From: Stenotrophomonas rhizophila
GTDB lineage: Bacteria; Pseudomonadota; Gammaproteobacteria; Xanthomonadales; Xanthomonadaceae
Length of the DNA: 64,000 bases
Direction: 5' to 3'
Assembly (NCBI RefSeq): GCF_003651185.1
Contig: NZ_RCDC01000004.1
Location: 1,288,659-1,352,658, forward strand
Below are positions 18,747-29,812 of the stretch, piece after piece. Both the position numbers and the translations under genes were made by a program. Below the pieces are notes generated by a model. It ran no database searches, was not told the origin of the DNA, and was given only the letters and a program-made list of their open reading frames with translations. The stretch's first letter is position 1. Every line of letters begins with the position of its first letter.

Positions 18747-19412
18747 ATGGTCCGTACCCCGTCCCCGGTTGTCCCGCTGCCCATCGAAGCGTCCCGCGTG
18801 CTCGGGTGGAGCACCGCCATCGCGGTCCATGCGCTGGCCCTGATGCTGTTGTTGATTCCTGCCGCACAGCCGCTGATCACGGCCCCGCGCGAGCGCATGC
18901 GGGTGAGCTGGGTGCTGCCTCCGCCGCCGCAGCCGCAGCCGGAGATCATCCGTCACCCTCCAGCGGACCCGCAGCGGCTCCCCCCGACCGTGCCCGTGAC
19001 CACGCAACGCGCGCCGGCACCGCTGCCGACACCCACCGCCACCCTCGACGAGGCGCCCGCGGTGGCACCGATGCCCGCCAGCGAGACCGCCGCACCGGCG
19101 CTGGAACCGGCCCCCGCCGCGCCCTCGCCCGCCGCCGGAGCCCAACTGCAGTACCGCAGCGCGCCACCCCCGCCCTATCCCGTCGCGGCGATCCGCCTTG
19201 GCCAGGAGGGGACGGTCCTGCTGCGCATCCGGGTGGGCACCGATGGCAACCCCGTCGCGGTCAGCATCGAAAAGAGCAGCGGCTCTCGTGCTCTGGACCA
19301 GGCAGCGCGTCAGCAGGTAATGCGTCATTGGCGCTTCGTGCCCGCGACCGTCAATGGGCAGGTGGTCCAAGCCGATGGCCTGGTGCCGGTGGAGTTTTCG
19401 TTGCCGCACTGA
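18747..19412 (+). CDS. TonB-like energy transducer
   Basis: A protein of 221 residues with the TonB layout: one N-terminal membrane helix (VLGWSTAIAVHALALMLLLI, about 18-37) and a Pro/Ala-rich periplasmic spacer (about 58-140). It ends in a C-terminal TonB domain (PPYPVAAIRLGQEGTVLLRIRV ... MRHWRFVPA). It should transmit proton-motive force to outer membrane receptors. AAGGAGAG lies 8 nt before the ATG. The neighbouring TonB-dependent receptor is the likely partner. No exbB or exbD is present here. Confidence 0.88.
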   Translation: MVRTPSPVVPLPIEASRVLGWSTAIAVHALALMLLLIPAAQPLITAPRERMRVSWVLPPPPQPQPEIIRHPPADPQRLPPTVPVTTQRAPAPLPTPTATLDEAPAVAPMPASETAAPALEPAPAAPSPAAGAQLQYRSAPPPPYPVAAIRLGQEGTVLLRIRVGTDGNPVAVSIEKSSGSRALDQAARQQVMRHWRFVPATVNGQVVQADGLVPVEFSLPH

Positions 19413-19418
19413 TGGGCT

Positions 19419-19445
19419 GGGGAGGGCCCCGTCGGGGCTCTCCCC
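19419..19445 (+). terminator. terminator-like hairpin after the TonB-like gene
   Basis: GGGGAGGGCCCCG pairs with CGGGGCTCTCCCC with one mismatch and a minimal loop, starting 6 bp after the stop. No T-run follows. Confidence 0.5.
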
Positions 19446-19497
19446 ATTCACACAAGGCCCTCACACGATCTTTCGCGAATTAAGCAATTTTTCACAC

Positions 19498-19524
19498 TTG
19501 CGTCACCTGCCGGAAACCTAGATT
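19498..19524 (+). promoter_or_regulatory. putative promoter of the TonB-dependent receptor
   Basis: TTGCGT (19498-19503) and TAGATT (19519-19524) are separated by 15 nt, a little short of optimal. The start codon lies about 70 nt downstream. The assignment rests only on these two hexamers and on the gap being bounded by a hairpin upstream. Confidence 0.35.
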
Positions 19525-19592
19525 GGCGCCGTCGCCAGTGATTTCGATGACGACCCTCACACATGTAGGTTTTCCCAGTCAGGAGAGAAGCT

Positions 19593-22427
19593 GTGAAACA
19601 CCCGATCCAACGCCGCGACGACAGCCGCCGCAATACCCTGGCCCATTCCATTTCCACGATCCTGACCAGCGGCGCGCTGCTGCTGGTGGGCGCCATGGCG
19701 TCGTCCTCCGCGTTCGCGCAGGAGCAGGCGACCAACCTTGACCGGATCACGGTGACCGGCTCGAACATCCCCCGCACCAATACCGAGACTCCCTCCCCCG
19801 TCCAGGTGGTCACCCGCCAGGAGATTGACCGCACCGGCAAGACCACGGTCGCCGAGTACCTGCAGACCCTGACCGCGGATGGGTCCGGCTCCATTCCCAA
19901 GACCTTCGGCAACGGCTTTGCCGGCGGTGGCGCGGGCATCTCGCTGCGCGGCCTGGGCGCCGGCTCCACGCTGGTGCTGTTGAACGGCCGCCGCATGGCG
20001 ACCTACGGCCTGGCCGATGACGGCCAGAAAGTCTTCACCGATCTGAGCACGATTCCGCTGGATGCGGTCGAGCGCATCGAAGTCCTCAAGGACGGCGCTT
20101 CTGCGATCTACGGTTCCGATGCCATCGCCGGCGTGGTCAACATCATCCTGCGCAGCGACTTCAACGGCGCCATCCTGCGCGCCTCCTACGGCCTGTCCGG
20201 TGACAGCGACGGCGATGCCAAGAAGGCCACCCTGACCGCCGGTACCGGCGACCTGGCCACCGATGGCTGGAATGCGTTCTTCAGCCTGGACGTGGGCAAG
20301 ACCGACGCAATCAAGATCAGCGACCGCAAGAACCGCAAGTGGATCGGCACCGGCGATATCCGCCCGTGGGGCTACGGCAACAACGCCCAGTTCCTGGGTG
20401 GCGCCGCGCTGTCCGGCGGTACCCGTGGCGGTGTGGGTCCGACCGGTTCGGTCTTCGACGATCGCGCCGTGACCGCTGACAATCCGGCCTTCCTCGTTGC
20501 GCTCCCAGGCTGTGCGGGCCTTACCACCATTCCTGGCCAGAACGACGTCACCGCACAGCAGCAGGGCTGCCTGTGGGATCCGAACCAGCTGTACCGTGAC
20601 CTGACCCCGGAAGAGAAGTACGTCAACGTGTTCGGTCGCGCCAGCTTCGCCTTCGGCGAGGGCGGTGAGATCTACACCGAAATCGGCTACTCCAAGAAGG
20701 AAACCACCTTCAGCAACACGCCCTCCGGCGTGTCCGGCGGCTGGGGCTATCCCGGCGGCCCGGTCAACGCCAACAGCGGCGATGGCGCCACCGTGCTCGG
20801 CCCTACCCATCCGGACAATCCCATTCCCGGCCAGGCCTCGCGCCTGCGCTACTCGGCCTGGGATGTCGGCCCGCGCGTGACGGAGAACACCAACGAGTTC
20901 AACCGCTTCCTGGTGGGCGTGAAGGGCAACTGGGGTGAGTGGAGCTACGACACCGCCTACCTGCATTCGGGGACGGATCTGGTCAACAAGCGCACCGGCT
21001 TCCTGCGCTACAGCGCCGTGCAGTGCGCGCTTGGGAACCCGGCCTGCCCAGGCGGGGTGTGGCGCATCGGCGACAACGCCGGGCTCAATTCGCAGGCGCT
21101 GTATGACTACATCTCGCCTGACATCAGCGCACGCGCCAAGTCCAGCCTGGACATGTTCGACTTCACCGTGTCGCGCAGCCTGATGGACCTCAAAGGTGGC
21201 CCGCTTGGCCTGGCGCTGGGTACCGAATGGCGCAAGACCAGCAACAGCCTGACCCCGCAGACCTATACCGACCAGGGCGACATCATCGGCCTGGGTTACT
21301 CGGCCTATGACGGCACGCAGAACGTTTACGCCGGTTACGTCGAACTGTCCGCTCCGGTACTGGAGCAGTTGGAACTGTCCGGCGCGGTGCGCTATGACAA
21401 GTATGAAAGCGGCGAGGGCAAGGCGACGCCGAAGGTCGGCATCAAGTGGACCCCGGCCGACTGGATCGCGGTCCGCGGCAGCTATGCCGAAGGCTTCCGC
21501 GCGCCGAATCCGGCCGAGAACGGCGACGGTGGCCTGGCCGCGTTCTCCAACGCTGCCGATCCCGTGCGCTGCCCCGGCGGCAACCCGGCCCCGGGCGCGA
21601 CCGATGACGATTGCGGCGCACTGCCGGTCGCCATCATCACCCGCCCGAACCAGGACCTGAAGCCGGAGGAATCCAAGAGTTATTCAGTCGGCCTGGTGCT
21701 GCAGCCGACCTCAAGCACCTCGATGACGGTCGACGCGTGGCAGATCAAGCGTACCAACGAAATCGCCCAGGGCAGTACTGCCGAAGCGATTGCCGCAGGC
21801 AACGTGCTGCGTGACAACAACCTGCTCAATGGTGTTCCCGGCACCGGCAGCATCCTGGCGGTCAATACGCAGTACATCAACGCTGCATCGACCCGCGTCC
21901 GCGGTATCGATACCGACATCCGCCAGACCTTCGACATCGGTCCGGGCCAGCTGGAGATGGACCTGCAGTGGAGCCATGTGCTCAAGTTCGAGCGTACCGA
22001 TGCCGACGTGACCGTCGACTATGCCGGCACGCACGGCAACTGCGACGTCACCAACTGCATCGGCACCCCGAAGGACCGCATCAACTTCGGCACCACCTGG
22101 AAGCAGGGCCCGTGGAGCGTCAGCGGCGTGGCCAACTACATCTCCAAGATGGAGAACACCGACTTCCGCGGTCCGGACGGCTCGTATCAGTTCGCCTATG
22201 CCGACGGCACCGATGTCACCAAGATCTCTTCGTTCACCACCTTCGACCTGTCCGGTCGCTGGAACATCACCGAGGCCTTCGAGTTGAACGCATCGGTGCA
22301 GAACCTGTTCGACCGCATCGCTCCGCTGGATCCGACCACCTACGGTGGCGTGAACTACAACCCGCTGCACTTCAGCGGCGCGATCGGCCGTTACTTCACC
22401 GTCGGTGCCAAGTACACCTTCGAATGA
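19593..22427 (+). CDS. TonB-dependent outer membrane receptor
   Basis: A 944-residue outer membrane receptor. It starts at GTG with AGGAGAG 5 nt upstream. A long signal peptide ends near SAFAQ (about 42) and is followed at once by the TonB box-like DRITVTGSNIPR. The plug domain follows (SPVQVVTRQEIDRTGKTTVAEYLQ, ISLRGLGAGSTLVLLNGRRM, IEVLKDGASAIYGSDAIAGVVNI). The rest is a beta-barrel with a loop region rich in Cys pairs, ending YFTVGAKYTFE with the terminal Phe typical of barrel insertion. The N-terminal VTGSNIPR style is that of the large receptor class of Xanthomonadaceae that takes up oligosaccharides, peptides or siderophores; the substrate cannot be told. A strong terminator follows. 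Confidence 0.92.
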   Translation: MKHPIQRRDDSRRNTLAHSISTILTSGALLLVGAMASSSAFAQEQATNLDRITVTGSNIPRTNTETPSPVQVVTRQEIDRTGKTTVAEYLQTLTADGSGSIPKTFGNGFAGGGAGISLRGLGAGSTLVLLNGRRMATYGLADDGQKVFTDLSTIPLDAVERIEVLKDGASAIYGSDAIAGVVNIILRSDFNGAILRASYGLSGDSDGDAKKATLTAGTGDLATDGWNAFFSLDVGKTDAIKISDRKNRKWIGTGDIRPWGYGNNAQFLGGAALSGGTRGGVGPTGSVFDDRAVTADNPAFLVALPGCAGLTTIPGQNDVTAQQQGCLWDPNQLYRDLTPEEKYVNVFGRASFAFGEGGEIYTEIGYSKKETTFSNTPSGVSGGWGYPGGPVNANSGDGATVLGPTHPDNPIPGQASRLRYSAWDVGPRVTENTNEFNRFLVGVKGNWGEWSYDTAYLHSGTDLVNKRTGFLRYSAVQCALGNPACPGGVWRIGDNAGLNSQALYDYISPDISARAKSSLDMFDFTVSRSLMDLKGGPLGLALGTEWRKTSNSLTPQTYTDQGDIIGLGYSAYDGTQNVYAGYVELSAPVLEQLELSGAVRYDKYESGEGKATPKVGIKWTPADWIAVRGSYAEGFRAPNPAENGDGGLAAFSNAADPVRCPGGNPAPGATDDDCGALPVAIITRPNQDLKPEESKSYSVGLVLQPTSSTSMTVDAWQIKRTNEIAQGSTAEAIAAGNVLRDNNLLNGVPGTGSILAVNTQYINAASTRVRGIDTDIRQTFDIGPGQLEMDLQWSHVLKFERTDADVTVDYAGTHGNCDVTNCIGTPKDRINFGTTWKQGPWSVSGVANYISKMENTDFRGPDGSYQFAYADGTDVTKISSFTTFDLSGRWNITEAFELNASVQNLFDRIAPLDPTTYGGVNYNPLHFSGAIGRYFTVGAKYTFE

Positions 22428-22451
22428 GGTAAGCGCACTTGGGGAACAAGG

Positions 22452-22477
22452 AGCCCGGGCATTGCCCGGGCTTTTTG
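22452..22477 (+). terminator. rho-independent terminator of the receptor gene
   Basis: A perfect 9-bp stem AGCCCGGGC / GCCCGGGCT with loop ATT is followed by TTTTT. Confidence 0.92.
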
Positions 22478-22510
22478 TTTGGATCGCGGCACGCGGGTAA
22501 ATCGCGGACA

Positions 22511-22545
22511 AGAAAAAGCCCCGCATCGCTGCGAGGCTTTTCTTC
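22511..22545. terminator. bidirectional terminator serving tRNA-Asn
   Basis: AAGCCCCGCA pairs with TGCGAGGCTT (one G-T pair) around a TCGC loop, with A-rich and T-rich flanks. It lies just after the 3' end of the minus-strand tRNA and can also stop read-through from the receptor side. Confidence 0.8.
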
Positions 22546-22551
22546 AAATCT

Positions 22552-22628
22552 TGGCGCCCGAAGTTGGACTCGAACCAACGACCCCCTGATTAACAGTCAA
22601 GTGCTCTAACCGGCTGAGCTATTCGGGC
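22552..22628 (-). tRNA. tRNA-Asn (GTT)
   Basis: The minus strand folds as a 77-nt tRNA. Acceptor arms GCCCGAA and TTCGGGC pair, the D-arm contains TAGCTCAGCCGGTTAGAGC, the anticodon loop CTGTTAA has anticodon GTT (22592-22594 on the plus strand), and the T-arm contains GGTTCGAGTCC. CCA is encoded. It lies between the receptor gene and rlmH. Confidence 0.97.
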
Positions 22629-22685
22629 GGGGTGCGCATTGTAGCCCGTTTTTCGCGAGATGTAACCCGTCTGGCGACAACTATT

Positions 22686-23156
22686 TCACGCGCGGTGATA
22701 CGGATGGTTGGCCAGCATCGCCGCGGCGCGGTACAGCTGCTCGGCCACTACCAGGCGCACCAGCATGTGCGGCAGCGTCAGCGGGCCGATCGACCATTTC
22801 TCATCAGCCATTGCCGACACTTCCGCCGAATGCCCCTCCGGCCCGCCGATCAGGAAGGCCAGGTCCCTGCCCTGGCCGCGCCAATGCTCCAGGCGCTGCG
22901 CCAGCTGCTCGGAACTGAGCGGGCGTCCCGGCACGTCGAGCGCGACCACATAGGCATTTTTCGGCAACGCGGCGATCACCCGCTTGCCTTCGTCATCGGT
23001 CGCGCGGCGCGCATCGCGGCCCTTGCCGCGCAGGCCGGGTTCGATCTCGACCAGCTCGAACGGCAACCAGTGCGAGAGCCGCTTCTGGTACTCGGCAAAG
23101 CCCTGCGCCACCCAGGATGGGGCGCGCTCGCCGGTGGCGATCAGCTTGGCTTTCAT
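22686..23156 (-). CDS. rlmH: 23S rRNA (pseudouridine1915-N3)-methyltransferase
   Basis: RlmH methylates pseudouridine 1915 in helix 69 of 23S rRNA. The 156-residue SPOUT protein shows MKAKLIATGERAPSWV, VVALDVPGRPLSSEQLA and the knot motif FLIGGPEGH, then LTLPHMLVRLVVAEQLYRAAAMLANHPYH. GGAGGA lies 7 nt before the ATG at 23156. It is the last gene of the leuS-lptE-holA-nadD-rsfS-rlmH series. Confidence 0.97.
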   Translation of the reverse strand: MKAKLIATGERAPSWVAQGFAEYQKRLSHWLPFELVEIEPGLRGKGRDARRATDDEGKRVIAALPKNAYVVALDVPGRPLSSEQLAQRLEHWRGQGRDLAFLIGGPEGHSAEVSAMADEKWSIGPLTLPHMLVRLVVAEQLYRAAAMLANHPYHRA

Positions 23157-23240
23157 GTCTGTCCTCCGCAGCCACCACAGGCGGCGCCGCAAAAGACAAC
23201 GGCGCCATCGGCGCCGTTGTCGTGACCGGGCACGCTGCGA

Positions 23241-23672
23241 TCAGCGCGCGTCGTAGTCGTCGTCCGCATCGTCGAGCAGTTCGATCGGCGGCTGGTCGCC
23301 CACGGTCCACAGGCGCTCGAGCGCGTAGAACTCACGCACGCGCGGCAGCATCACGTGAACGATCACATCGCCCAGGTCGACCAGCACCCACTCGGCTTCG
23401 CGCTCGCCTTCCACACCCAGCGGCATCACGCCCAGCTTCTTGGCGAACTTCACCACTTCGTCGGCGATCGACTTGACGTGACGGCTGGAGGTGCCCGAGG
23501 CGATCACCATGTAATCGGCGACGCTGGAGCGGCCGATGACGTCGATCTCAACGAGATCCTTGGCCTTCAGTTCTTCGGTGGCCCCGCGCACGCACTCGAG
23601 CAGCTGCAGAACGGAGGGCGCCGGATTGGGCAGTTGGACCTTGATGGTCTGGGGCTGGGCTTGGTTGCTCAA
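23241..23672 (-). CDS. rsfS: ribosome silencing factor RsfS
   Basis: RsfS binds ribosomal protein L14 and blocks subunit joining when nutrients are low. The 143-residue protein has the DUF143 core: [39 protein letters not shown], then [29 protein letters not shown]. The acidic C-terminal tail ([10 protein letters not shown]) is a typical addition. It follows nadD and precedes rlmH on the same strand. Confidence 0.95.
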   Translation of the reverse strand: MSNQAQPQTIKVQLPNPAPSVLQLLECVRGATEELKAKDLVEIDVIGRSSVADYMVIASGTSSRHVKSIADEVVKFAKKLGVMPLGVEGEREAEWVLVDLGDVIVHVMLPRVREFYALERLWTVGDQPPIELLDDADDDYDAR

Positions 23673-23730
23673 AGCGGGTCAACTCGATAAATGTGGGGCC
23701 GATTATACGGGGCGGCGGGCCCGCGCGTAT

Positions 23731-24396
23731 TCACGACGGTGTCGCGCCGTACAGGCGGTGGTCGATGATGTAGCCCGCCACCGCCTCAGGCAGCAGTTGC
23801 TGCCAGGGCCCGGCGGCGGCGATCTGCGCGCGCACCGCGGTGGCCGATTCCTCGCGCAACGGCGCCTGCAAGCGCATCAGGCGCCCGGCCGGCGCGCTGA
23901 ACAGCTCACGCTCGTGGCTGGCCCAGCGCCCTTCCAGGGCCTGCGCCAGCACCGGGTCGCAGGCGGCGGCCAGGGGACTGCCGGGGCGGTCGGCGACGAT
24001 GAAATGCGCCAGCTCGAATAGCGCTTTCCAATCGTGCCAGCTGGGCAGGGCCAACAGGCTGTCGGCCCCGACCAGCCAGGCGATCGGCTGGCGCGGGCCC
24101 AGCTCGGCGCGCAGCTCGCGCAGCGTATCGACGGTGTAGGACGGCACGCCGGGCTGGCGCTCGGCCCGGTCCAGCTCGCGCCGGTCCAGCAGCAGGCCGG
24201 GCTCATCGCCGATGGCCAGGGCCAGCATGGCCAGGCGCTGTGCAGCAGCAGCGCCGGGGGCGGCACGGTGCGGTGGATCGGCGGCCGGCAGCAGGCGGAC
24301 GGCTACCTGCAGCTGGTCGCGGGCGGCGCGGGCAATGGCCAGATGGCCCAGATGGACGGGATCGAAGGTCCCGCCGTAATAGATGCGCAGCCCCAT
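23731..24396 (-). CDS. nadD: nicotinate-nucleotide adenylyltransferase
   Basis: NadD makes deamido-NAD from nicotinate mononucleotide and ATP. The 221-residue protein has the nucleotidyltransferase motif GGTFDPVHLGH (8-18), YTVDTLRELRAELG, WLVGADSLLALPSWHDW and a SATAVR stretch in the place of the ISSTxIR motif. It begins 4 bp after holA ends, so the genes are co-transcribed. Confidence 0.95.
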   Translation of the reverse strand: MGLRIYYGGTFDPVHLGHLAIARAARDQLQVAVRLLPAADPPHRAAPGAAAAQRLAMLALAIGDEPGLLLDRRELDRAERQPGVPSYTVDTLRELRAELGPRQPIAWLVGADSLLALPSWHDWKALFELAHFIVADRPGSPLAAACDPVLAQALEGRWASHERELFSAPAGRLMRLQAPLREESATAVRAQIAAAGPWQQLLPEAVAGYIIDHRLYGATPS

Positions 24397-24400
24397 GGGC

Positions 24401-25438
24401 TCAGGCCCGGGCGAGCAGGCGCACAGCGCGGGCTTCGGAGACGGCGATCAGCAGCCGCTCCAGCGCCAGCCAGGCGTCGCCATCGGCGCGCCCCTTGGCG
24501 ATGCGGTCCACCAGCCCGGCTTCGGCCACGAAGCGCTCCCAGCGCTTGACCTCGGGATGGCGCTGCAGCGCGCGCTTGAACGGCGCCTGCCGCGATTCCC
24601 AGATGCCGCGGCTCTTCATTTCCGCAGCCAGGTTGCCACCGCGCGCCTGCACCCGCGCCAGACCGGCGGTGGAGAGCAACTCGCGGATCACGATCGGCGT
24701 CAGCGCCGCCACCGCTTCACCTTCGGCACGCAGGCCGGCGATCATGCGCAGCACGGCCGCAGGCTGACCCGAGAAGGTCGCCTCGACCAGACGGAACACG
24801 TCATAACGGGCGGCATCGGCCACCAGCGATTCCATGGTGTCCACATCCAGGGTCTGGCCATCGGCCAGCAGCGCCAGCTTGTCGATTTCCTGGGCGGCGG
24901 CGAGCAGGTTGCCTTCCACCCGTTCGGCCAGGCGCTGCACCGCCTGCGGGTCGGCGCGCAGGCCCTTGCCACGCAGCCGGCGCTCGATCCACTCGGTGAG
25001 TTCATGCGGCTTGATCGCCCAGGCCACCGAGATAACCCCGGCGCGGCCAACGGCATCGGCCCACTTGGTCTGGTGGGCCTTGCTCCATTCATTGCAGGTG
25101 ATCAGCAGGATCACGTCCGGCGCCGGGTTGGCACAGAACTGGCTGATCACTTCGGCGCCTTCCTTGCCCGGCTTGCCACTGGGCAGGCGCAGTTCCATCA
25201 GGCGACGTGCACTGAACAGACTGGGCGCGTTGAAGCTGGCATCGAGCTGGTGCCAATCGAAGTCACGGCCATCGGCATCGAAGACTTCGCGCTCGTTGAC
25301 GCCCTCGGCGCGTGCGCGCGCCCGCACCGCATCGGCCGCTTCCAGCACACGCAGCGTTTCTGGACCTGCGATCAGGTAGACCGGGGCCAACGGCTGGCTG
25401 GCCGGTTGGCTGGCAAGCTGTTCGGGGCGCAGTTCCAT
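24401..25438 (-). CDS. holA: DNA polymerase III subunit delta
   Basis: HolA is the wrench of the clamp loader: it opens the beta clamp. The 345-residue protein has the AAA-like fold without the Walker motifs: VYLIAGPETLRVLEAADAVRARA, SLFSARRLMELRLPSGKPGKEG, DVILLITCNEWSKAHQTKW and a helical C-terminal collar. It lies between lptE and nadD, the conserved gammaproteobacterial order. Confidence 0.93.
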   Translation of the reverse strand: MELRPEQLASQPASQPLAPVYLIAGPETLRVLEAADAVRARARAEGVNEREVFDADGRDFDWHQLDASFNAPSLFSARRLMELRLPSGKPGKEGAEVISQFCANPAPDVILLITCNEWSKAHQTKWADAVGRAGVISVAWAIKPHELTEWIERRLRGKGLRADPQAVQRLAERVEGNLLAAAQEIDKLALLADGQTLDVDTMESLVADAARYDVFRLVEATFSGQPAAVLRMIAGLRAEGEAVAALTPIVIRELLSTAGLARVQARGGNLAAEMKSRGIWESRQAPFKRALQRHPEVKRWERFVAEAGLVDRIAKGRADGDAWLALERLLIAVSEARAVRLLARA

Positions 25439-25469
25439 CCGGGCAGGCCGATCCGCAGGCGGACCGGAT

Positions 25470-26075
25470 TCAGTGTCCCTGCGGGACGTCGGCGGGTACC
25501 GCCGGCGCCGGGGTCGGGGTGGCAGCGGGCGTCACGGCCGGGGTCGTGCCGGACTTGGCCGGGGCACGGCCATGCTCCAGTTCCGCGCGGACCACGCTGT
25601 CGATACGCCGCATGATCGAGGCGGACATCTCACGGCGCAGTTCGTCGGCGAGGATTTCGCGTTCGGTGGTGGTACCGGTGGCGTCGGTCGGCGGCGACAC
25701 GTAGTCGCGCGAGAGTTCGATCACCTGCTGCGGCACCAGCTCGCTGCCGTCTTCGCGGCGGAAGATGAAGATCACCGCATAGCGCAGGCTGTACTCCTGG
25801 GCACGGCCCTGGGCATCGATCGCGATCGGCAGATCGCCCCAGCGCTCGGACAATACCTGCAGCTGCGAGGCCGGGCCGGTGCTGTCCGGATCCGCCAACT
25901 GCGCACCGGAGGCCTGCAGGCCACGGCGGAGCAACTTGACCAGCTCACTGTAAGGCGCGGTGGAGACCACCTGCACCGCGGCCGTATCGGCCGGCAGCAT
26001 CAACTTGTTGCGCAGATGGAAGCCGCACCCGGCAAGGGTTGCGGTCAGGACAAGGGCAAGCAGGAATCGGGTCAT
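25470..26075 (-). CDS. lptE: LPS assembly lipoprotein LptE
   Basis: LptE plugs the LptD barrel and helps insert lipopolysaccharide into the outer leaflet. The 201-residue protein has a lipoprotein signal peptide with lipobox LAGC (Cys17), then GFHLRNKLMLPADTAAVQV, the family's opening, and QEYSLRYAVIFIFRREDG. It has a Pro/Ala/Thr-rich C-terminal extension (about 173-201) of low complexity. It lies between leuS and holA. Confidence 0.93.
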   Translation of the reverse strand: MTRFLLALVLTATLAGCGFHLRNKLMLPADTAAVQVVSTAPYSELVKLLRRGLQASGAQLADPDSTGPASQLQVLSERWGDLPIAIDAQGRAQEYSLRYAVIFIFRREDGSELVPQQVIELSRDYVSPPTDATGTTTEREILADELRREMSASIMRRIDSVVRAELEHGRAPAKSGTTPAVTPAATPTPAPAVPADVPQGH

Positions 26076-26237
26076 GGATACAGTCTGTAGGAGCGCGGCG
26101 GTCGCGGCAACAAGCAGTGATCCTGCCGGATGCCGCGTGAACAGGACTTGATACCGGACGGTCTGCAGGATCTGCCTGCGACCGGCCCTTGGAGATCGGT
26201 ACCACCGGAGGCGCAGGCCCCCGGTGGCACGACGGGA
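26076..26237. other. intergenic region between leuS and lptE with a hairpin
   Basis: A 162-bp gap in an otherwise tight series. Near the leuS stop CCACCGG (26202-26208) pairs with CCGGTGG (26221-26227) to form a stem-loop without a T-run. I see no gene. lptE may therefore have its own promoter here. Confidence 0.4.
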
Positions 26238-28982
<2,745 letters not shown>

Positions 28983-29072
28983 TCATTGAATTGACTGGGG
29001 ATTGGCGAAACACCTCCGCCCTCGCCGCGCGCCACGGCGCGTGCCGGGGCGCAGCAACGGCTGCGGCTGTGC

Positions 29073-29717
29073 TCAGGTGCGCCGCGTGGAGGGCGCCAAC
29101 GGCAGCACCGCCACCAGCCAGACCAGCCAGACCCCGAAGGCCACGCGCTGGGCCATCGGGGCCGGCAGCAGGGCCTGCAGCGCGAACGCGGCAAGCAGCA
29201 CCCCCACCCCGCAGGCCAGGTGCAGGCCGCCCACGGCGCGCCACGCCGGCAGCCGCAGCGCGCCGATCCCGGACATCATCGCGCCCGGCACGAAGGCCAG
29301 CACCCACACCATCCAGGCACTGGCGTGGTACTGGCTGGCCGGGTTGTCCAGATCACGGGTATCCAGCGGCAGCACGCCCATCGCGGTGAAGCCGACGCCG
29401 GCCAGCATCAGCAACTGCGCACCCACCCGCATCGACCACGGCGCGGTGCGCGGCACCCGCAGCAGCAGGCGCAGCGCAACGAGGCTGGCGAGCAGGCCGG
29501 GCAGCGCGAAACCGAGCATGTTGAACGCCTGCGCATGCGGCACGTCCATCGCCCCGAGCAGCGCGACCGGATGGCCGACCGGATCGAACAGCGGCAGCGC
29601 CGCGCCGAAGCCCAGCACCGCGCCCACGAACAACACCGCGGCGGCAATGCCCAGGCCACCTTCCCAACGTTGGACTCCCTGCATGCGGCTCACCCGGCTG
29701 CGTCTGAAGGCCTGCAT
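29073..29717 (-). CDS. DUF998 family membrane protein
   Basis: A membrane protein of about 214 residues with six hydrophobic helices. Features of the DUF998 family are PLFDPVGHPVALLGA, the LDNPASQYHASAWMVW stretch and helix-rich ends. Function is unknown. A second member lies at 49651-50298. The start is uncertain: the Met at 29717 is used here, but one at 29684, just before the first helix, is equally plausible; neither has a strong ribosome binding site. Confidence 0.7.
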   Translation of the reverse strand: MQAFRRSRVSRMQGVQRWEGGLGIAAAVLFVGAVLGFGAALPLFDPVGHPVALLGAMDVPHAQAFNMLGFALPGLLASLVALRLLLRVPRTAPWSMRVGAQLLMLAGVGFTAMGVLPLDTRDLDNPASQYHASAWMVWVLAFVPGAMMSGIGALRLPAWRAVGGLHLACGVGVLLAAFALQALLPAPMAQRVAFGVWLVWLVAVLPLAPSTRRT

Positions 29718-29812
29718 TGTCGCTGTTCCAAGCGGAATCCGCCCGGTGGGGTTGCGTCCGGCCGCGGGCGGCACCATACACTTCCTCTCCAGTTTCCCGT
29801 TGATTTGAAACC

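Noticed and set aside
22552..22628. tRNA-Asn as attachment site of a genomic island
   Set aside because: No integrase, no repeat of the tRNA 3' end and no odd base composition were seen nearby.
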